DNA of 64,000 nt. Source: Elgaria multicarinata webbii (taxonomy: Eukaryota > Chordata > Lepidosauria > Squamata > Anguidae). Position 1 is the stretch's first letter. Every line of letters begins with the position of its first letter. The DNA lies in assembly GCF_023053635.1 (NCBI RefSeq), contig NC_086173.1, positions 146,118,697 through 146,182,696 of the forward strand. Direction: 5' to 3'. The notes under the pieces are model-generated. The model was given only the letters and a program-made list of their open reading frames with translations. It did not search any database and was not told where the DNA came from. A program made the position numbers and the translations under genes. This document shows positions 31,101 to 40,274 of this stretch, piece by piece.

Positions 31101-34100
31101 CACCAATTTCCCCCTGGTGAATATGGTTACTTAATATGATTTGTTTTCCCTCATCCTACAACCAACTAACATGCATTCCTGGCACCTACTCAGCCCATGA
31201 TGAGTCTCTGACAAAGCCAACCCTTCAAGAGAGCCCATGTAATGTAGGGGGTAGACCGTTGGGACCAGGAATGGGACCTGGGTTTGAAATCCCCCATTCA
31301 GTTAATCACCAACTGTTGACCTAACCTACCTCCCAGGGCTGTTATGCAGATAACATGATGAAAGACGACCAGGGATGCCACCCTGAGCTTATGTGAGGCA
31401 AGGCGGGATATAAACATAGTAAACTAGTAAGCTTAAGAGCTCCAACTTAGCTCTACTCCTTCCATCCTTCCTCACTTCCACAAGCTTGCACCCTACTGAG
31501 CTCCAAGGCATGTAAAGATGGAATATATTCAAGGCAGTATATACTGTTCCTTCTGCTACTTTATTCTCACTATTACCCTTTGAAGAAGGTTGAAAGGTCA
31601 TGGATGGTTTATGGTGGCCCAGTGATCTTCATGGGAGAGGGTTGGGGTTTTTTGAACCCAGATCTCTCCAGGCCAAACCCAACTCTCTAACCCAGGGACA
31701 GGCGACTTAGTGCCTTCTAGGTCTCTTGGACTACAACTCCCATAAGACCCAGACAGTATGACCAATGGTTGGATTATGGGAATTGTAGTCCAAAACACCT
31801 AGCGACAGCCTACCTTGCTCTAACCGTTATAGCACACGGGCTCTCCTGTGGCGCATTAGGGGCTAAGAAACTGTAGTTCAAATTCTTGGCAGTTTTGGAC
31901 TACTTAATCAGATGCAAGATGCAACCGATAAAGCTAAAGAAGTCACAGCACCATAGAAATTCTTAAAATGCTGCAATTCACTGACTTTTTGCAACAACAA
32001 AAAAGAGCTTCTTTTCCTGGATTTGGTTGATTTTGCTGTCACTGAAACTCCGATTAGACTGAAAGAACTGGGCATGTTTAGCCTGGAGAAGAGAAGATTG
32101 AGGGGAGACATGATAGCACTCTTCAAATACTTAAAAGGTTGTCACACAAAGGAGGGCCAGGATCTCTTCTTGATCCTCCCAGAGTGCAGGACACGGAATA
32201 ACGGGCTCAAATTAAAGGAAGCCCGATTCCAGCTGGACATCAGGAAAAACTTCCTGACTGTTAGAGCAGTACGACAATGGAATCAGTTACCTAGGGAGGT
32301 TGTGGGCTCTCCCACACTAGAGGTCTTCAAGAGGCAGCTGGACAAGCATCTGTCGGGGATGCTTTAGGGTGGAATTCCTGCACTGAGCAGGGGGTTGGAC
32401 TCGATGGCCTTGTAGGCCCCTTCCAACTCTGCTATTCTATGATTAGACCAAAGACAGAATGCACATTTCGTAAATAGGCCAGGTGGATCCACGCAAACAG
32501 GGCCGGCCGGCCGACACACTTGTAGCATCCAAATGCGCCACTCACCCATGGGAGGGGTCCCTGCCATTTCGTCGAGGGCTTCCTCCTTGATGCACGAGAT
32601 GGGAAAGCCATCACCCAGACTGGAGACATCAGCAGGCGATGGCGTGTGCAGGGCCAGCTGGTCCTGACCGGCTGGGCTACCTGCTTTCACCCCCTCCGCC
32701 ATCGCCGCCTCCTCCTCCGTGGAGCACTGCGACATGGAGTCTGCGACGGACGCCCCGTGATGACTGAAGCTGGGCAGCCCCTCCGGGGGCGAGATGTCCA
32801 CGTCGTTCGCCAAGAGGTGATCGAGCCGATCATAGAAAAGCCATGCTAAATGCCCTTTCCCAGGAGAGTTGTTAGCCTTGGCTATTCGGTAGTCTCTCTT
32901 TAACGTTTTTATCTTGGAGCGGCACTCCAGCGCGGAGCGCTTGTGGCCTCTCAGTGCCATCTTGCTGGCGACGACTTGAAATGTTTCGATGTTCCGGTGG
33001 CTCCTCTGAAGCTCCTGCTGGATCTCCCGCTCTCGCCAGATGACCAGGAGGTCAATGACCTCGGGGTAGGTCCACGTGGTGCCACGGTACTGCCGGTAGG
33101 GGGTAATTGCAGGCTCCGGAGTTTCAGGAGCTAGAATCAAAGGGGTGGGGAGGAGGGAGAGAGAAAAGTTAAAGCAGACTTGTAAGCACGATTTATTTGC
33201 TTTCAATTTGTCCATAAGGGTGAGAACTTCATCTTTTGTCACCACTATCTGCTTCAGTTCTTCAGACTCCCTTCCTGAAAACATCAGTTCAGGCACAGGC
33301 ATCTGTCCTGTATCCTCTGCAGTGAACACTGATGCAAAGAATTCATTCATCTTCTCTGCAATCTCCCCGTCCTCCTTTAGTACTCCCTTAACTCCATTGT
33401 CATCCAACAGTCCAACTGCTTCCCTAGCTGGTTTCCAGCTTCTAATATATTTAAAGAATTCTTTATTGTTGGGCTTGATAGTATTAGTGATGTGCTCTTC
33501 AAAATGCTTTTTTGCATCTCTTATTGTTTGCTTGCATCTCCTTTGCACCAACTTGAGCTCCCTTTTATTTTCCTCACTTGGGCAAGACTTACATTTTTTG
33601 AAGGAAACCCTCTTTTCTACAATAGCTTCTTTGACACTGTTTGTTAACCATGCTGGTGACCTACTTAGTCCTATTTGAGTAGACCCTTTCAACTGACTGA
33701 CTTAAGTTAGAGTTGCATTGGACGCAATCCTGCATCTCCCACATCTTGATTGCACCACTCTGCTCCTGCCCCCCAGACTGACTTCACTGGGACTTACCTT
33801 CCACGTATTCATTTAACGTAAGAGCTAATATATACATAAGCAGGAGAATCTAAAGGAATTAGAATCTATGCTAATTCATTTAGTGCAGGGGTGGGCAGAA
33901 TGTAGTTCAGGATCTATTGGTAGAACTCTGGGTGATTTGCAGTAGATGAGCAAGGATTTTTCTCACTTCATTCACTATCTGATAGAAGGAGATATAATTC
34001 TAAATACAAAAGAGTGAATGAAATGAGAAAGAGAAAAAGGAAGGATAGACCAACTCCGTTGCACTGGATCTTACACTGCCAGCTAGAACATTTTCAGTGT

Positions 34101-34732
34101 TCAGTGAGTATCGGATGAATGTAGATTTTGTTGGACTGGGAGAATAAGCAAGCCTGGGATATGCGGAAAGCACATTTGCAGGCTGCGGAATGCAATTTCC
34201 TTTAGGCTGAGTAACCACAAACTGTACTCAGCTCAGTGTTGACCATGTTTAGGAAAAAAAGCCTACTCCAGCCTCTATTCCTTTCAGGTTTATCTGGCTC
34301 CTCACCCAACTTGCTTCCAGGCAGGATTTGCCTCTCTCTAGCAGCTTGTTCATTTGGGATCCACGGATCTTCTTCTGGTTCAACCTTGCAGATTAGCTCC
34401 GGTTCATCAACAGGCAACCCTGTGCAAAAGAGGGACAAGACTAACTTTTGCTGGCAATACAAGCCATGCTTGACTAGGAGATGTTGTTCTTCACTGCCAC
34501 TTCCTGGGCTAGAGGTACAAAGAACTTCACAATTACTGGAGGAGTGGTGGTTCTTACCCAGCAAGGCTGCAGTTGCATAGTTGTTCTGCATGATGATAGC
34601 CCAGTGCAGAGTTCTTTGGTTCAGGTCCGGAAAGTCTCCCTGGTGAAGTCCACCACTACTTTTTCAACAGTCAGCACCATCCAGAGCAACACAAGAGGTT
34701 TGGTTTCTCCTCCCACAGTTTTATCCTAGGAA
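27707..34732 (-). CDS. KRAB-like / Myb-SANT (trihelix) DNA-binding gene
   Basis: The coding exons that join in one frame are 34306-34419 (KRAB-B type), 32546-33130 (Myb/SANT), 29853-29927 and 27707-28149 (C-terminus, stop TGA). A decayed KRAB-A-like exon sits at 34558-34732. Every internal junction is phase 1. The predicted product is roughly 405 aa: KRAB-B segment, trihelix DNA-binding domain, acidic linker with an IKEE sequence (possible SUMO site), and a basic then helical C-terminus. The trihelix is the class found in ZSCAN20/ZSCAN29 and in the DNA-binding subunit of PIF/Harbinger transposons. I infer a nuclear DNA-binding protein. The promoter may be the CpG-rich segment near 38.1 kb. 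Introns hold CR1, L2, SINE and MITE copies. No SCAN domain or zinc fingers were found. Confidence 0.65.
28196..28272. mobile_element. Palindromic MITE, family H
   Basis: TAAATCCCATTGAACTCAGT and TTGCTTCTGAGTAAACATGC are the core of a short element seen several times at 37-39 kb. It starts about 45 bases from the 3' acceptor of the last KRAB-Myb exon. Confidence 0.65.
28930..29458 (+). mobile_element. L2 LINE, 3' part
   Basis: GCCTCGATCCAGAGGGAGAG and the A-rich tail give the 3' terminus. The preceding part (CCCTTCGGTGGGCTTGTCCT) is the decayed end of ORF2. Confidence 0.75.
29500..29595 (+). mobile_element. CR1 LINE 3' terminus
   Basis: GGTGGATTCCTGCATTGAGT and TTGGACTCAATGGCCTTGTA end in a short (ATT)n. 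A TAATA-type low-complexity run (29592-29640) follows. Confidence 0.8.
29853..29927 (-). CDS. Linker exon of the KRAB-Myb gene (75 nt)
   Basis: It encodes EVSSPAAPLSSAPGDKPGSS followed by ASTVG, between CTTTTCTGGCACAG and GTAAGA, phase 1 on both sides. It is low-complexity Ser/Ala/Pro sequence. It is called because frame, borders and phase all agree with its neighbours. Confidence 0.65.
30084..30220. mobile_element. Palindromic MITE, family A
   Basis: ACCTGACACCCTCCAGATGT pairs with the right end GTGTCAGGTTGGAGAAG. The middle is rearranged. Confidence 0.65.
30422..30540. mobile_element. Palindromic MITE, family A
   Basis: CCTGTGGCCTTCCAGATGTT pairs loosely with ACATCTGGAAATACACAGGT. Confidence 0.7.
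30558..30752 (-). mobile_element. tRNA-derived SINE
   Basis: The reverse strand starts CAGTGTGGGGTAGCAGTTAG and has GAGATCCAAGTTCTAG as B box. It is the same family as the SINE at 2.3 kb. Confidence 0.8.
30870..30940 (+). mobile_element. L2-like LINE 3' tail
   Basis: AAACCGCCCAGAGAGCTTTG, GGGGCGGTATATAAATG and an (AATG/AATA)n tail. Confidence 0.75.
31028..31054. repeat. (CA)n microsatellite
   Basis: About 13 CA units. Confidence 0.9.
31229..31430 (+). mobile_element. tRNA-derived SINE
   Basis: It has a head with GTAATGTAGGGGGTAGACCG, a B-box-like GGGTTTGAAATCC, and GCAAGGCGGGATATAAAC before an A-rich end. Confidence 0.7.
31590..31693 (-). mobile_element. tRNA-derived SINE, 5' part
   Basis: In reverse it reads TGGGTTAGAGAGTTGGGTTT and GGAGAGATCTGGGTTCAA, the tRNA-like head. 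It abuts the MITE at 31690. Confidence 0.6.
31690..31819. mobile_element. Palindromic MITE, family A
   Basis: TCTTGGACTACAACTCCCAT pairs with ATGGGAATTGTAGTCCAAAA. Confidence 0.8.
32040..32445 (+). mobile_element. CR1 LINE, ORF2 end and 3' end
   Basis: An open frame reads [20 protein letters not shown] then HTKEGQDLFLILPECRTRNN and ends [12 protein letters not shown], followed by the CR1 3' terminus. It lies between the Myb exon and the next exon, in antisense. Confidence 0.9.
32546..33130 (-). CDS. Myb/SANT-like (trihelix) domain exon
   Basis: The 585-nt exon starts after TTTGATTCTAG and ends before GTGAGT; both borders are phase 1. It reads TTWTYPEVIDLLVIWRERE, then SHRNIETFQVVASKMALRGH, then RSALECRSKIKTLKRDYRIA and GHLAWLFYDRLDHLL. 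The spaced Trp/aromatic residues and the RSALECRSKIK.LK core are diagnostic of Myb_DNA-bind_4. An acidic tail follows, with ISCIKEEALDEMAGTPPM at its end. Base composition is CpG-rich compared with its introns. The open frame continues upstream into a CR1 copy, but the acceptor shows where the exon starts. Confidence 0.85.
33160..33700 (-). mobile_element. CR1 LINE, ORF2 segment before the reverse transcriptase
   Basis: The minus-strand frame reads SRSPAWLTNSVKEAIVEKRV, then LKLVQRRCKQTIRDAKKHFE, NNKEFFKYIRSWKPAREAVG and MNEFFASVFTAEDTGQMPVP. It is the linker between endonuclease and reverse transcriptase of CR1, with no stop over about 165 codons. It lies about 40 bases upstream of the Myb exon acceptor, in the gene's own orientation. 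Confidence 0.85.
33716..33805. mobile_element. Palindromic MITE, family H (decayed)
   Basis: TTGGACGCAATCCTGCATCT and GACTTCACTGGGACTTACCT match the family core. Confidence 0.5.
34306..34419 (-). CDS. KRAB-B-type exon of the KRAB-Myb gene (114 nt)
   Basis: It reads LPVDEPELICKVEPEEDPW then IPNEQAARERQILPGSKL, matching the KRAB B-box pattern. The acceptor is CCCTCTTTTGCACAG and the donor is GTGAGG. Length 114 nt and phase 1/1 are identical to the exon at 16892-17005. Confidence 0.72.
34558..34732 (-). other. KRAB-A-like exon, apparently decayed
   Basis: One frame reads LTVEKVVVDFTRE (like VTFEDVAVYFTREE). A neighbouring frame reads DLNQRTLHWAIIMQNNYATA then ALL before GTAAGA, like LDPNQRTLYREVMQENYATV. 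The two halves need one frame shift between them, so the A box is broken, mis-assembled or non-functional. The acceptor GGTTTCTGGTTACAG gives 175 nt, longer than the usual 127 nt. In-frame stop codons precede the VEKV segment. It still marks the KRAB ancestry of the gene. Confidence 0.5.
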
Positions 34733-34869
34733 CTGTAACCAGAAACCAAAGAGAAACAGTGACACATCTTAGAGCATCCAACTCTGTAGTATTATTTTAA
34801 ACCTAAGTTATAGACTTAATCAGTGTGTGAATGGGAGACCTACTGGGAAGGCCATGTGAGCTGGATAGA

Positions 34870-35003
34870 GCAGAGGTGGGAAACTTGTGGCCCTCCAGTT
34901 ATTTTTGGACACCCAGCTCCCATCAGCTCCACACGTCATGGCCAATAGTCAGGGATGACTTTGGTCCAGCAACATCTGGAGGACCACAGGTTCCCCACCA
35001 TTG
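34870..35003. mobile_element. Palindromic MITE, family A (well preserved)
   Basis: GGTGGGAAACTTGTGGCCCT pairs with AGGACCACAGGTTCCCCACC. Confidence 0.85.
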
Positions 35004-35049
35004 TGGTAGAGGAAGAGCAGGATAGAAGTCCTCAAAAGGGCAGAATTAC

Positions 35050-35303
35050 AACCAGCCAGTGGAAATTGCAGGGAAGCAGATTTCAGGTAAATATTAAATG
35101 AAATTCACAATAGTAAGAGCTGTTTGACACTGGAATAGATCTCTTTGGGAGGTGGCAGCTATCCTTCACTGGAAGTGTTTAAGCAGAGTTTCAATAGCCA
35201 TCTGTAAGAGTTGCTGTCATTGCATCCTGCACAGAGCGGGCGATGGACTAGAAGCCCTCCAAGATCCCTTCCAACTCTATGATTCTATGATGATTTTATG
35301 ATA
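35050..35303 (+). mobile_element. CR1 LINE 3' end
   Basis: GCAGGGAAGCAGATTTCAGG, GGGCGATGGACTAGAAGCCC and CTCTATGATTCTATGATG mark the CR1 terminus. Confidence 0.8.
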
Positions 35304-35424
35304 CATCAATCTTGCTGAAGCTAAGTAGGCCTGGTCAGTGCATGAATGGAAGACTGCCTGAGAACTCTGTGTACTCCACCTTGAATTCCAAGGAAGAAAT
35401 GTGGAATACAAGAAACAGAATTAC

Positions 35425-35600
35425 TGTTACGAATTAGATTGATATCCTACCCTTCCTACAAGGAGCAAAAGGCGGCATCCCTGTCCATTTGTAGGTTAAG
35501 CTGCTGGATCCTGGCTGGCCCAAGGTTACCCAGTGAGCTTCATGGCTGAGTGGGGATTTGAACCTGGGTCTCTCCAGTCCTTAGCCCAACAGTCTAACCC
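35425..35600 (-). mobile_element. tRNA-derived SINE
   Basis: In reverse: TGGGTTAGACTGTTGGGCTA, GAGACCCAGGTTCAAATCCC and CACTGGGTAACCTTGGGCCA. Its B box matches GGTTCAAATCC well. Confidence 0.8.
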
Positions 35601-35713
35601 AGCCTTTCCCCAACTTGGCATCCTCCAGATGGGTTGGATTACATCCTCAGCCACTAGGGATGATGGGAGTTGCAGTCAACCCATCAGGAGGTTGCTGGGT
35701 TGGGGAAGGATGG
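35601..35713. mobile_element. Palindromic MITE, family A
   Basis: TTTCCCCAACTTGGCATCCT pairs with the right end TGCTGGGTTGGGGAAGG. It abuts the SINE, so one may have landed in the other. Confidence 0.75.
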
Positions 35714-36273
35714 TTTACACTACACTAACTCTCAAATAAATTAAACCATAGTAGCACGAATAACTTGGCAAATGGCTCTGGTGTTGTTGGAGCTGAAGTT
35801 TAAGCCCAAGAAATCAAAATGGGATGTCCAGTCCATTCTCCTACTCAGAGAAGTAGTGGCATCAGACAGCCAACCAGCCACACAAACATATAATCCAGAC
35901 TAGTACGCTGGGGGCAGAGAGCTAAAGCAGTCCAACAGCTGCTTAACTCCCCCAACCCCAGAAATTTCAGGTTGCTTGAGAGGTGATTTTTTCCCAGGCA
36001 CTACTTCAAGAGCTAGGAAAAACCTGCAAAGCCGGTTTGAACAGAGATCACAGCAAGGGAGGAAAAACACACAGCGGGTTCACACACATTGAGCAATGAG
36101 GGCTCTACCATACCACCTCCAAGTCTCTGGAAAGATGATTGCCTGTACCCAGTCCCCAACCTCTAGCACTGAAGGCAACTGAAATCGGAACGGTTTACGG
36201 ATGTTTCCCAGGGGCTCAAAATCAAGAACAGGCTTACAAAGCAGGAGGAATTTAGAGCAGAGAGTCCAGCATT

Positions 36274-36413
36274 GTGCAGCCTTTCCCACCCGGGTGCTCT
36301 CCAGATGTGTTGGGCTACGAGTCCCAGCATCCCTCCAGCTAGCACAGCAACTGGCCTTGAGATGGAAGTTGTAATCCAACACATGTTGAGGGCATCAGGG
36401 TGGGAAAGGCTGC
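36274..36413. mobile_element. Palindromic MITE, family A
   Basis: GCAGCCTTTCCCACCCGGGT pairs with TCAGGGTGGGAAAGGCTGC. The ends are among the most complete in the window. Confidence 0.85.
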
Positions 36414-36868
36414 ATGATGCAGTATTTTGGGAGGGTGTATTTAGCAGCAGCAGAACAATTTCAGATGCTCTCTAATCACAGGGGTACAACTCTCTCTTTT
36501 TTACTAGGTGCTATAAAAAAGCAAGGTTGGAGATATAACAGGGTGTTTCCCCCCTCCTTCCATGGAGCTGGAGGTAGTAAACAGCTGTCCACACCATGCC
36601 GTCATCTCAATCAAGGTCCAGCAGGTTTTTGTAGTGCTTCTTTAGAAACCTGCAAAACCTGTTTGACCAGATCCCATAGTGGAGCAAAAGGAATGAAAGC
36701 ATGCATGCCCACCCAACCCAGGTGATGTTGGCTCCATTACAGCATGTTCAACTCTCTCTCTCTCTCTTAAAAAATAAAAAGTAGTATCTAGAGCCACACA
36801 CGACAGATATACAACTCAGAACACATAATATAGGGAAGGAGTAGGATGGGGTGAATTGATGGTTTAGA

Positions 36869-37000
36869 GCAGGGGCAGGCAGAAAGTAGCTCTCCAGATG
36901 TTTTGGACTCAACTCCCAGAAGCCCCTACCAGTATGGCCAATGGCCAGGCATGCTAGAAGTTTAAGTCATTTGGAGTTCTACTTTCTGTTCACCTCGGGT
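36869..37000. mobile_element. Palindromic MITE, family A (variant)
   Basis: GCAGAAAGTAGCTCTCCAGA pairs with TGGAGTTCTACTTTCTGTTC. It is the same subfamily as the copy at 17.5 kb. Confidence 0.8.
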
Positions 37001-37027
37001 TTAGGAATCTGCTTGTGTTTCTCAGCA

Positions 37028-37392
37028 AGACTGCAATCTTAGACCCATTTGCCGTAAAGTAAGCCGCATTGAACTCAGTGGGGCTTACTTCTGAGTAGAC
37101 TGTAAAAAGTAAGTCCAGAGATTCAGTCAGAAAGGGGAAGGGGTGGAAGTCTCATTTCTTCTTTAAAGAATTTGAAGAAAAGGAGGAACAGAAACCCATT
37201 TTTAATCTCCCCCCATCACCCCTCTTCGCCTTCTCCTGAATAAAAGCAGGCGGTCAGGTAATCCGCCTGGATGGATTTCCCCAGAGTTAAATAGCAGAAA
37301 CACCTGAACACTCAACTGAGGCTGCAATCCTGTACATATTTACCTGAGAGTAAGTCCTAACGAACGATCCTTGAGTAGGATTGTACTAAAAG
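37028..37392. mobile_element. Two palindromic MITE copies, family H
   Basis: Copies lie at about 37028-37110 (GCATTGAACTCAGTGGGGCT, ACTTCTGAGTAGAC) and 37320-37392 (GCTGCAATCCTGTACATATT, GAGTAGGATTGTAC). Confidence 0.65.
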
Positions 37393-37646
37393 TCGCAGTA
37401 GTAGTTGTTTCATGAACAGAACTCCCAGCTCCACTAGCGATGCAGTTTCAGCAACCCGAGGGGAAACATCCATCTCCCTTTTTACTCCTCCCTAGCCACA
37501 ACTAGCAGCTCTTGGCGGAAGACAAGCTCAGCCGCAAATCCCCTTTTCTACTGTGTTCCGGTGTTGAGGGTCCCTGTTTCTTTCGGAGAGGGGTGTGTGT
37601 GTGTGATAGATCCGGTTCTCTTTTGCGTGCGCTGTTAAAGAAAACT

Positions 37647-37650
<4 letters not shown>

Positions 37651-37708
<58 letters not shown>
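37651..37708. repeat. Compound (CT)n(GT)n microsatellite
   Basis: About 21 CT units change directly into about 8 GT units. Confidence 0.95.
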
Positions 37709-37929
37709 CCGTCCGTGTCCCCAAACAGTCGTCCCCCCCAAATACCGATGCCTCTTCTGCCTGCCCCCCGACCTGCGGGATTCTAGCAAAAGAAGGAACA
37801 GGAGCTACGACTGTGTGGCCCTGCAAAACGCAAATAAAGGGTCCCCGCAGATTCGTCGCACGTGAGAACACGCGATCAAGAGAGGAGGGAAGTGGAGAAA
37901 CACAAGATGCATACACACGATTGTTCAGG

Positions 37930-38210
37930 TGGGCAGCCAAACTGTGCGGCACTTCCTGTTGGAGGAAACGTTGGGCCAGCCAGATGCCAGAAATGACTCA
38001 CGCGTCGCCCAGCTCCTCCTAGGTCCTAGAGACTTATCGCTTTCTCCTCTATAGGATTCTTCAAGTGTCGAGGCTCGAAAAACTCTCCAGCGTCCCCGAT
38101 CCTAACCGCGCCGCGCTTGGGAGGAAATCCCGTGGATTGCAACCGCAATGGCTCCAGCGGTCGCCGCTGCTGCTGTTGTCGCCTCCAAAGAAGTGAGTCG
38201 AAGAAGACTT
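37930..38210. promoter_or_regulatory. CpG-rich segment, possible (bidirectional) promoter
   Basis: CpG pairs cluster (GACTCACGCGTCGCCC, CCGCGCCGCGCTTGGGAGG) in a CpG-poor neighbourhood. It would serve the minus-strand KRAB-Myb gene about 3.2 kb downstream and the possible plus-strand exon at 38148. Confidence 0.4.
38148..38192 (+). CDS. Possible first coding exon of an unknown plus-strand gene
   Basis: ATG in the context CGCAATGG opens MAPAVAAAAVVASKE and meets a strong donor GTGAGT after 15 codons. The Ala-rich start in a CpG-rich segment resembles many vertebrate first exons. No matching second exon was found up to 44 kb, so this is a guess from composition and splice signal only. Confidence 0.25.
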
Positions 38211-38711
38211 GAGAGCACGTCTATACACACCACTGAACGTAACAAAAAACCCAAAAAAAACCAAACACACACCAGCCCACACACACCAAAAAAGAAACCC
38301 ACCCCAACCAATTTTAGCTGTCGTGGCTTCCCCTGCAAGGAAGCTTGGAGATTGTAGTTCGACGAGAGGTCTGCCTCCGTTACAGAAGTTATCTCGGTTA
38401 CCCATCCGAAACTACCGTTCCCAGAGTTCCCTGGGAGCAGCCCATACTAGCTAAACTAGTTTTGGAACCGGTTTGTGTTTCTAGTGCAGATGGCGAGAGG
38501 AACAAGCGGGGACCAACGCCTTGAAATGGGGGAATACAAGGAGGATTTAAAATTGGGTTTTTAAAAGGTTATTTTATGGAAACCTGGAGGGGGATCTTTT
38601 CAGGTTTTGGAAGCTGCATTTGGATAAAAACCGAACATGATTCTGTTCCAGTGGCATTTATATAATCAGGAAGGTCTGTACAACAGGAATATTTTGAAAT
38701 AAAATACATTC

Positions 38712-39016
38712 ACAGTGTGCTCAGAATTAAATCTTATGGCACTCAGTGGGACTTATTGCCAAATAATATTTATCAGAATTGCAGTCCTATAGGATTGCAT
38801 AGTATTTGTGTATAGGATTACAACCTTAGGCCTCAGTCCTAAATACACTTACTAAGGAGCCTATTCCTCTGAGTTCAGTTGAATTTACTTTTGAGTAAAC
38901 ATGTTTAGCACTGCACAGCTGCAATCCTATGCATATTTACCTGAGAGTAAGCTCAATTAGACACAGTAGAACTTTTGAGTAAACATGCATTAAGATTATT
39001 CTATTAAGATTGCAGT
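38712..39016. mobile_element. Cluster of three decayed family H MITEs
   Basis: GGCACTCAGTGGGACTTATT, then TTACTTTTGAGTAAACATGT and then GCTGCAATCCTATGCATATT mark three copies in a row, possibly a local duplication. Confidence 0.55.
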
Positions 39017-39784
39017 TTTTAAAAGCCCTGATCCTGTGCCTTTATCAGCATCTAGCCAAAAAGAAATTTTGCAAGTGAATCTTTTACCCTTACTTTATCT
39101 GCATACCAGGAAAAGATGCCATCCTAGTTGTGAACCAAGCCACTGAGCTTCTTTACATTTTTTTAGCCCACCTACCTCCTCGTTTTCTGCTTCCATTTTC
39201 ATCCTGAGATTGCAATCAGTTTATTATACAGCCACATGATTTGAATGGAATACTTCCTGTTTCTGCCTTGAGTTTGAACTTCCATTCAGATCAACGAAAC
39301 AATGAAAATCTAGTGGCAGAATTATAGTGCAACACCACCAATACATTTGACAGATTTATAAAGCTGGTTTTATCTGTGGAATAAGGAGCGGAAAGGGCAG
39401 GAGATATCCTGTTTGATAGCAACATCATGAAATCGACCCAGGAACTTCCATGAGTGACCAGTCACGAGTGTGCTATAAGTTGTTCATTTAGAGACAGCCT
39501 CTGACTTTGCTAGCAAAAACTAGGCAGACAGGCTCAAAGCAATAAGACAGAGATCACACTTCATGTTAATTTTGTGGTTATTATTTGAGAATTGCTGGTG
39601 GTCATCACCTTGGTAGTGAGTCACCAAAGATCATTACTTCCAAGTACCCCAGGAAAATTTCCATACGGAAAGAGCTCAGTTAGAAGGTGATCTATGGTGT
39701 CTGATGTTAATAGTCCCAATGTGTGTTTAAATAGAAAGAAAGAACAAAGGTATCCATATTGTCTGTAAGGGGGGAAAAAAACTA
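39017..39784. other. Intergenic, no feature recognised
   Basis: No exon-like block or known repeat is visible. Confidence 0.5.
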
Positions 39785-39885
39785 TATTAGTGTAATAACT
39801 TTATTAGGCCAACCAAAAGATCACAAAAATGTGCAATGTTTTGAGATCTCCAGATCTCTTCATCAGGCAATATGTTACAAAAATC
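39785..39885. repeat. Unassigned interspersed repeat fragment
   Basis: AACTTTATTAGGCCAACCAA and GATCTCCAGATCTCTTCATC look like the end of a repeat, but I cannot assign a family. Confidence 0.35.
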
Positions 39886-40121
39886 AGGGGTAGGGGTGCG
39901 GGTGGGTGGAATAGGGACACGAAAATCCTGATTTACTGGTGAAGTCACACTCTTAGTGTCTGCATGTTTATAGAGTCCCAAGATGAAGTGGTGGAGGAGG
40001 AGATGTACAGACATTCTATTTAGGCTCTAGCAAGTCATGTGATGGTTCCTGGTTGGACCTGGAGCTGCCCCAAGGGCTGTTGGGAGCAAGCAAGGGGAAA
40101 ATGCCCCTCCTCCCTTTGGCC

Positions 40122-40272
40122 TTGTTCAAACAACACACTAAACTATGGTGGTTAAGCATTTTGAGCTAAACATTATGACTTACCATGTTGTGTGGTGGCT
40201 ACATAACCATAGTTTAAACACACTAATCATTTGCGGCAAAATATGGCTTAGCGTGTTGTCTGAACCGGCCCA
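40122..40272. mobile_element. Palindromic MITE, family B
   Basis: TTCAAACAACACACTAAACT pairs with GCTTAGCGTGTTGTCTGAAC. Inner arms contain ACTATGGTGGTTAAGC and ACCATAGTTTAAAC. Confidence 0.8.
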
Positions 40273-40274
40273 TT

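Noticed and set aside
32364-33692. A 442-codon open frame as a single protein
   Set aside because: It joins a CR1 fragment, an intron end, the Myb exon and sequence past its donor. The splice signals show that only 32546-33130 is exon.
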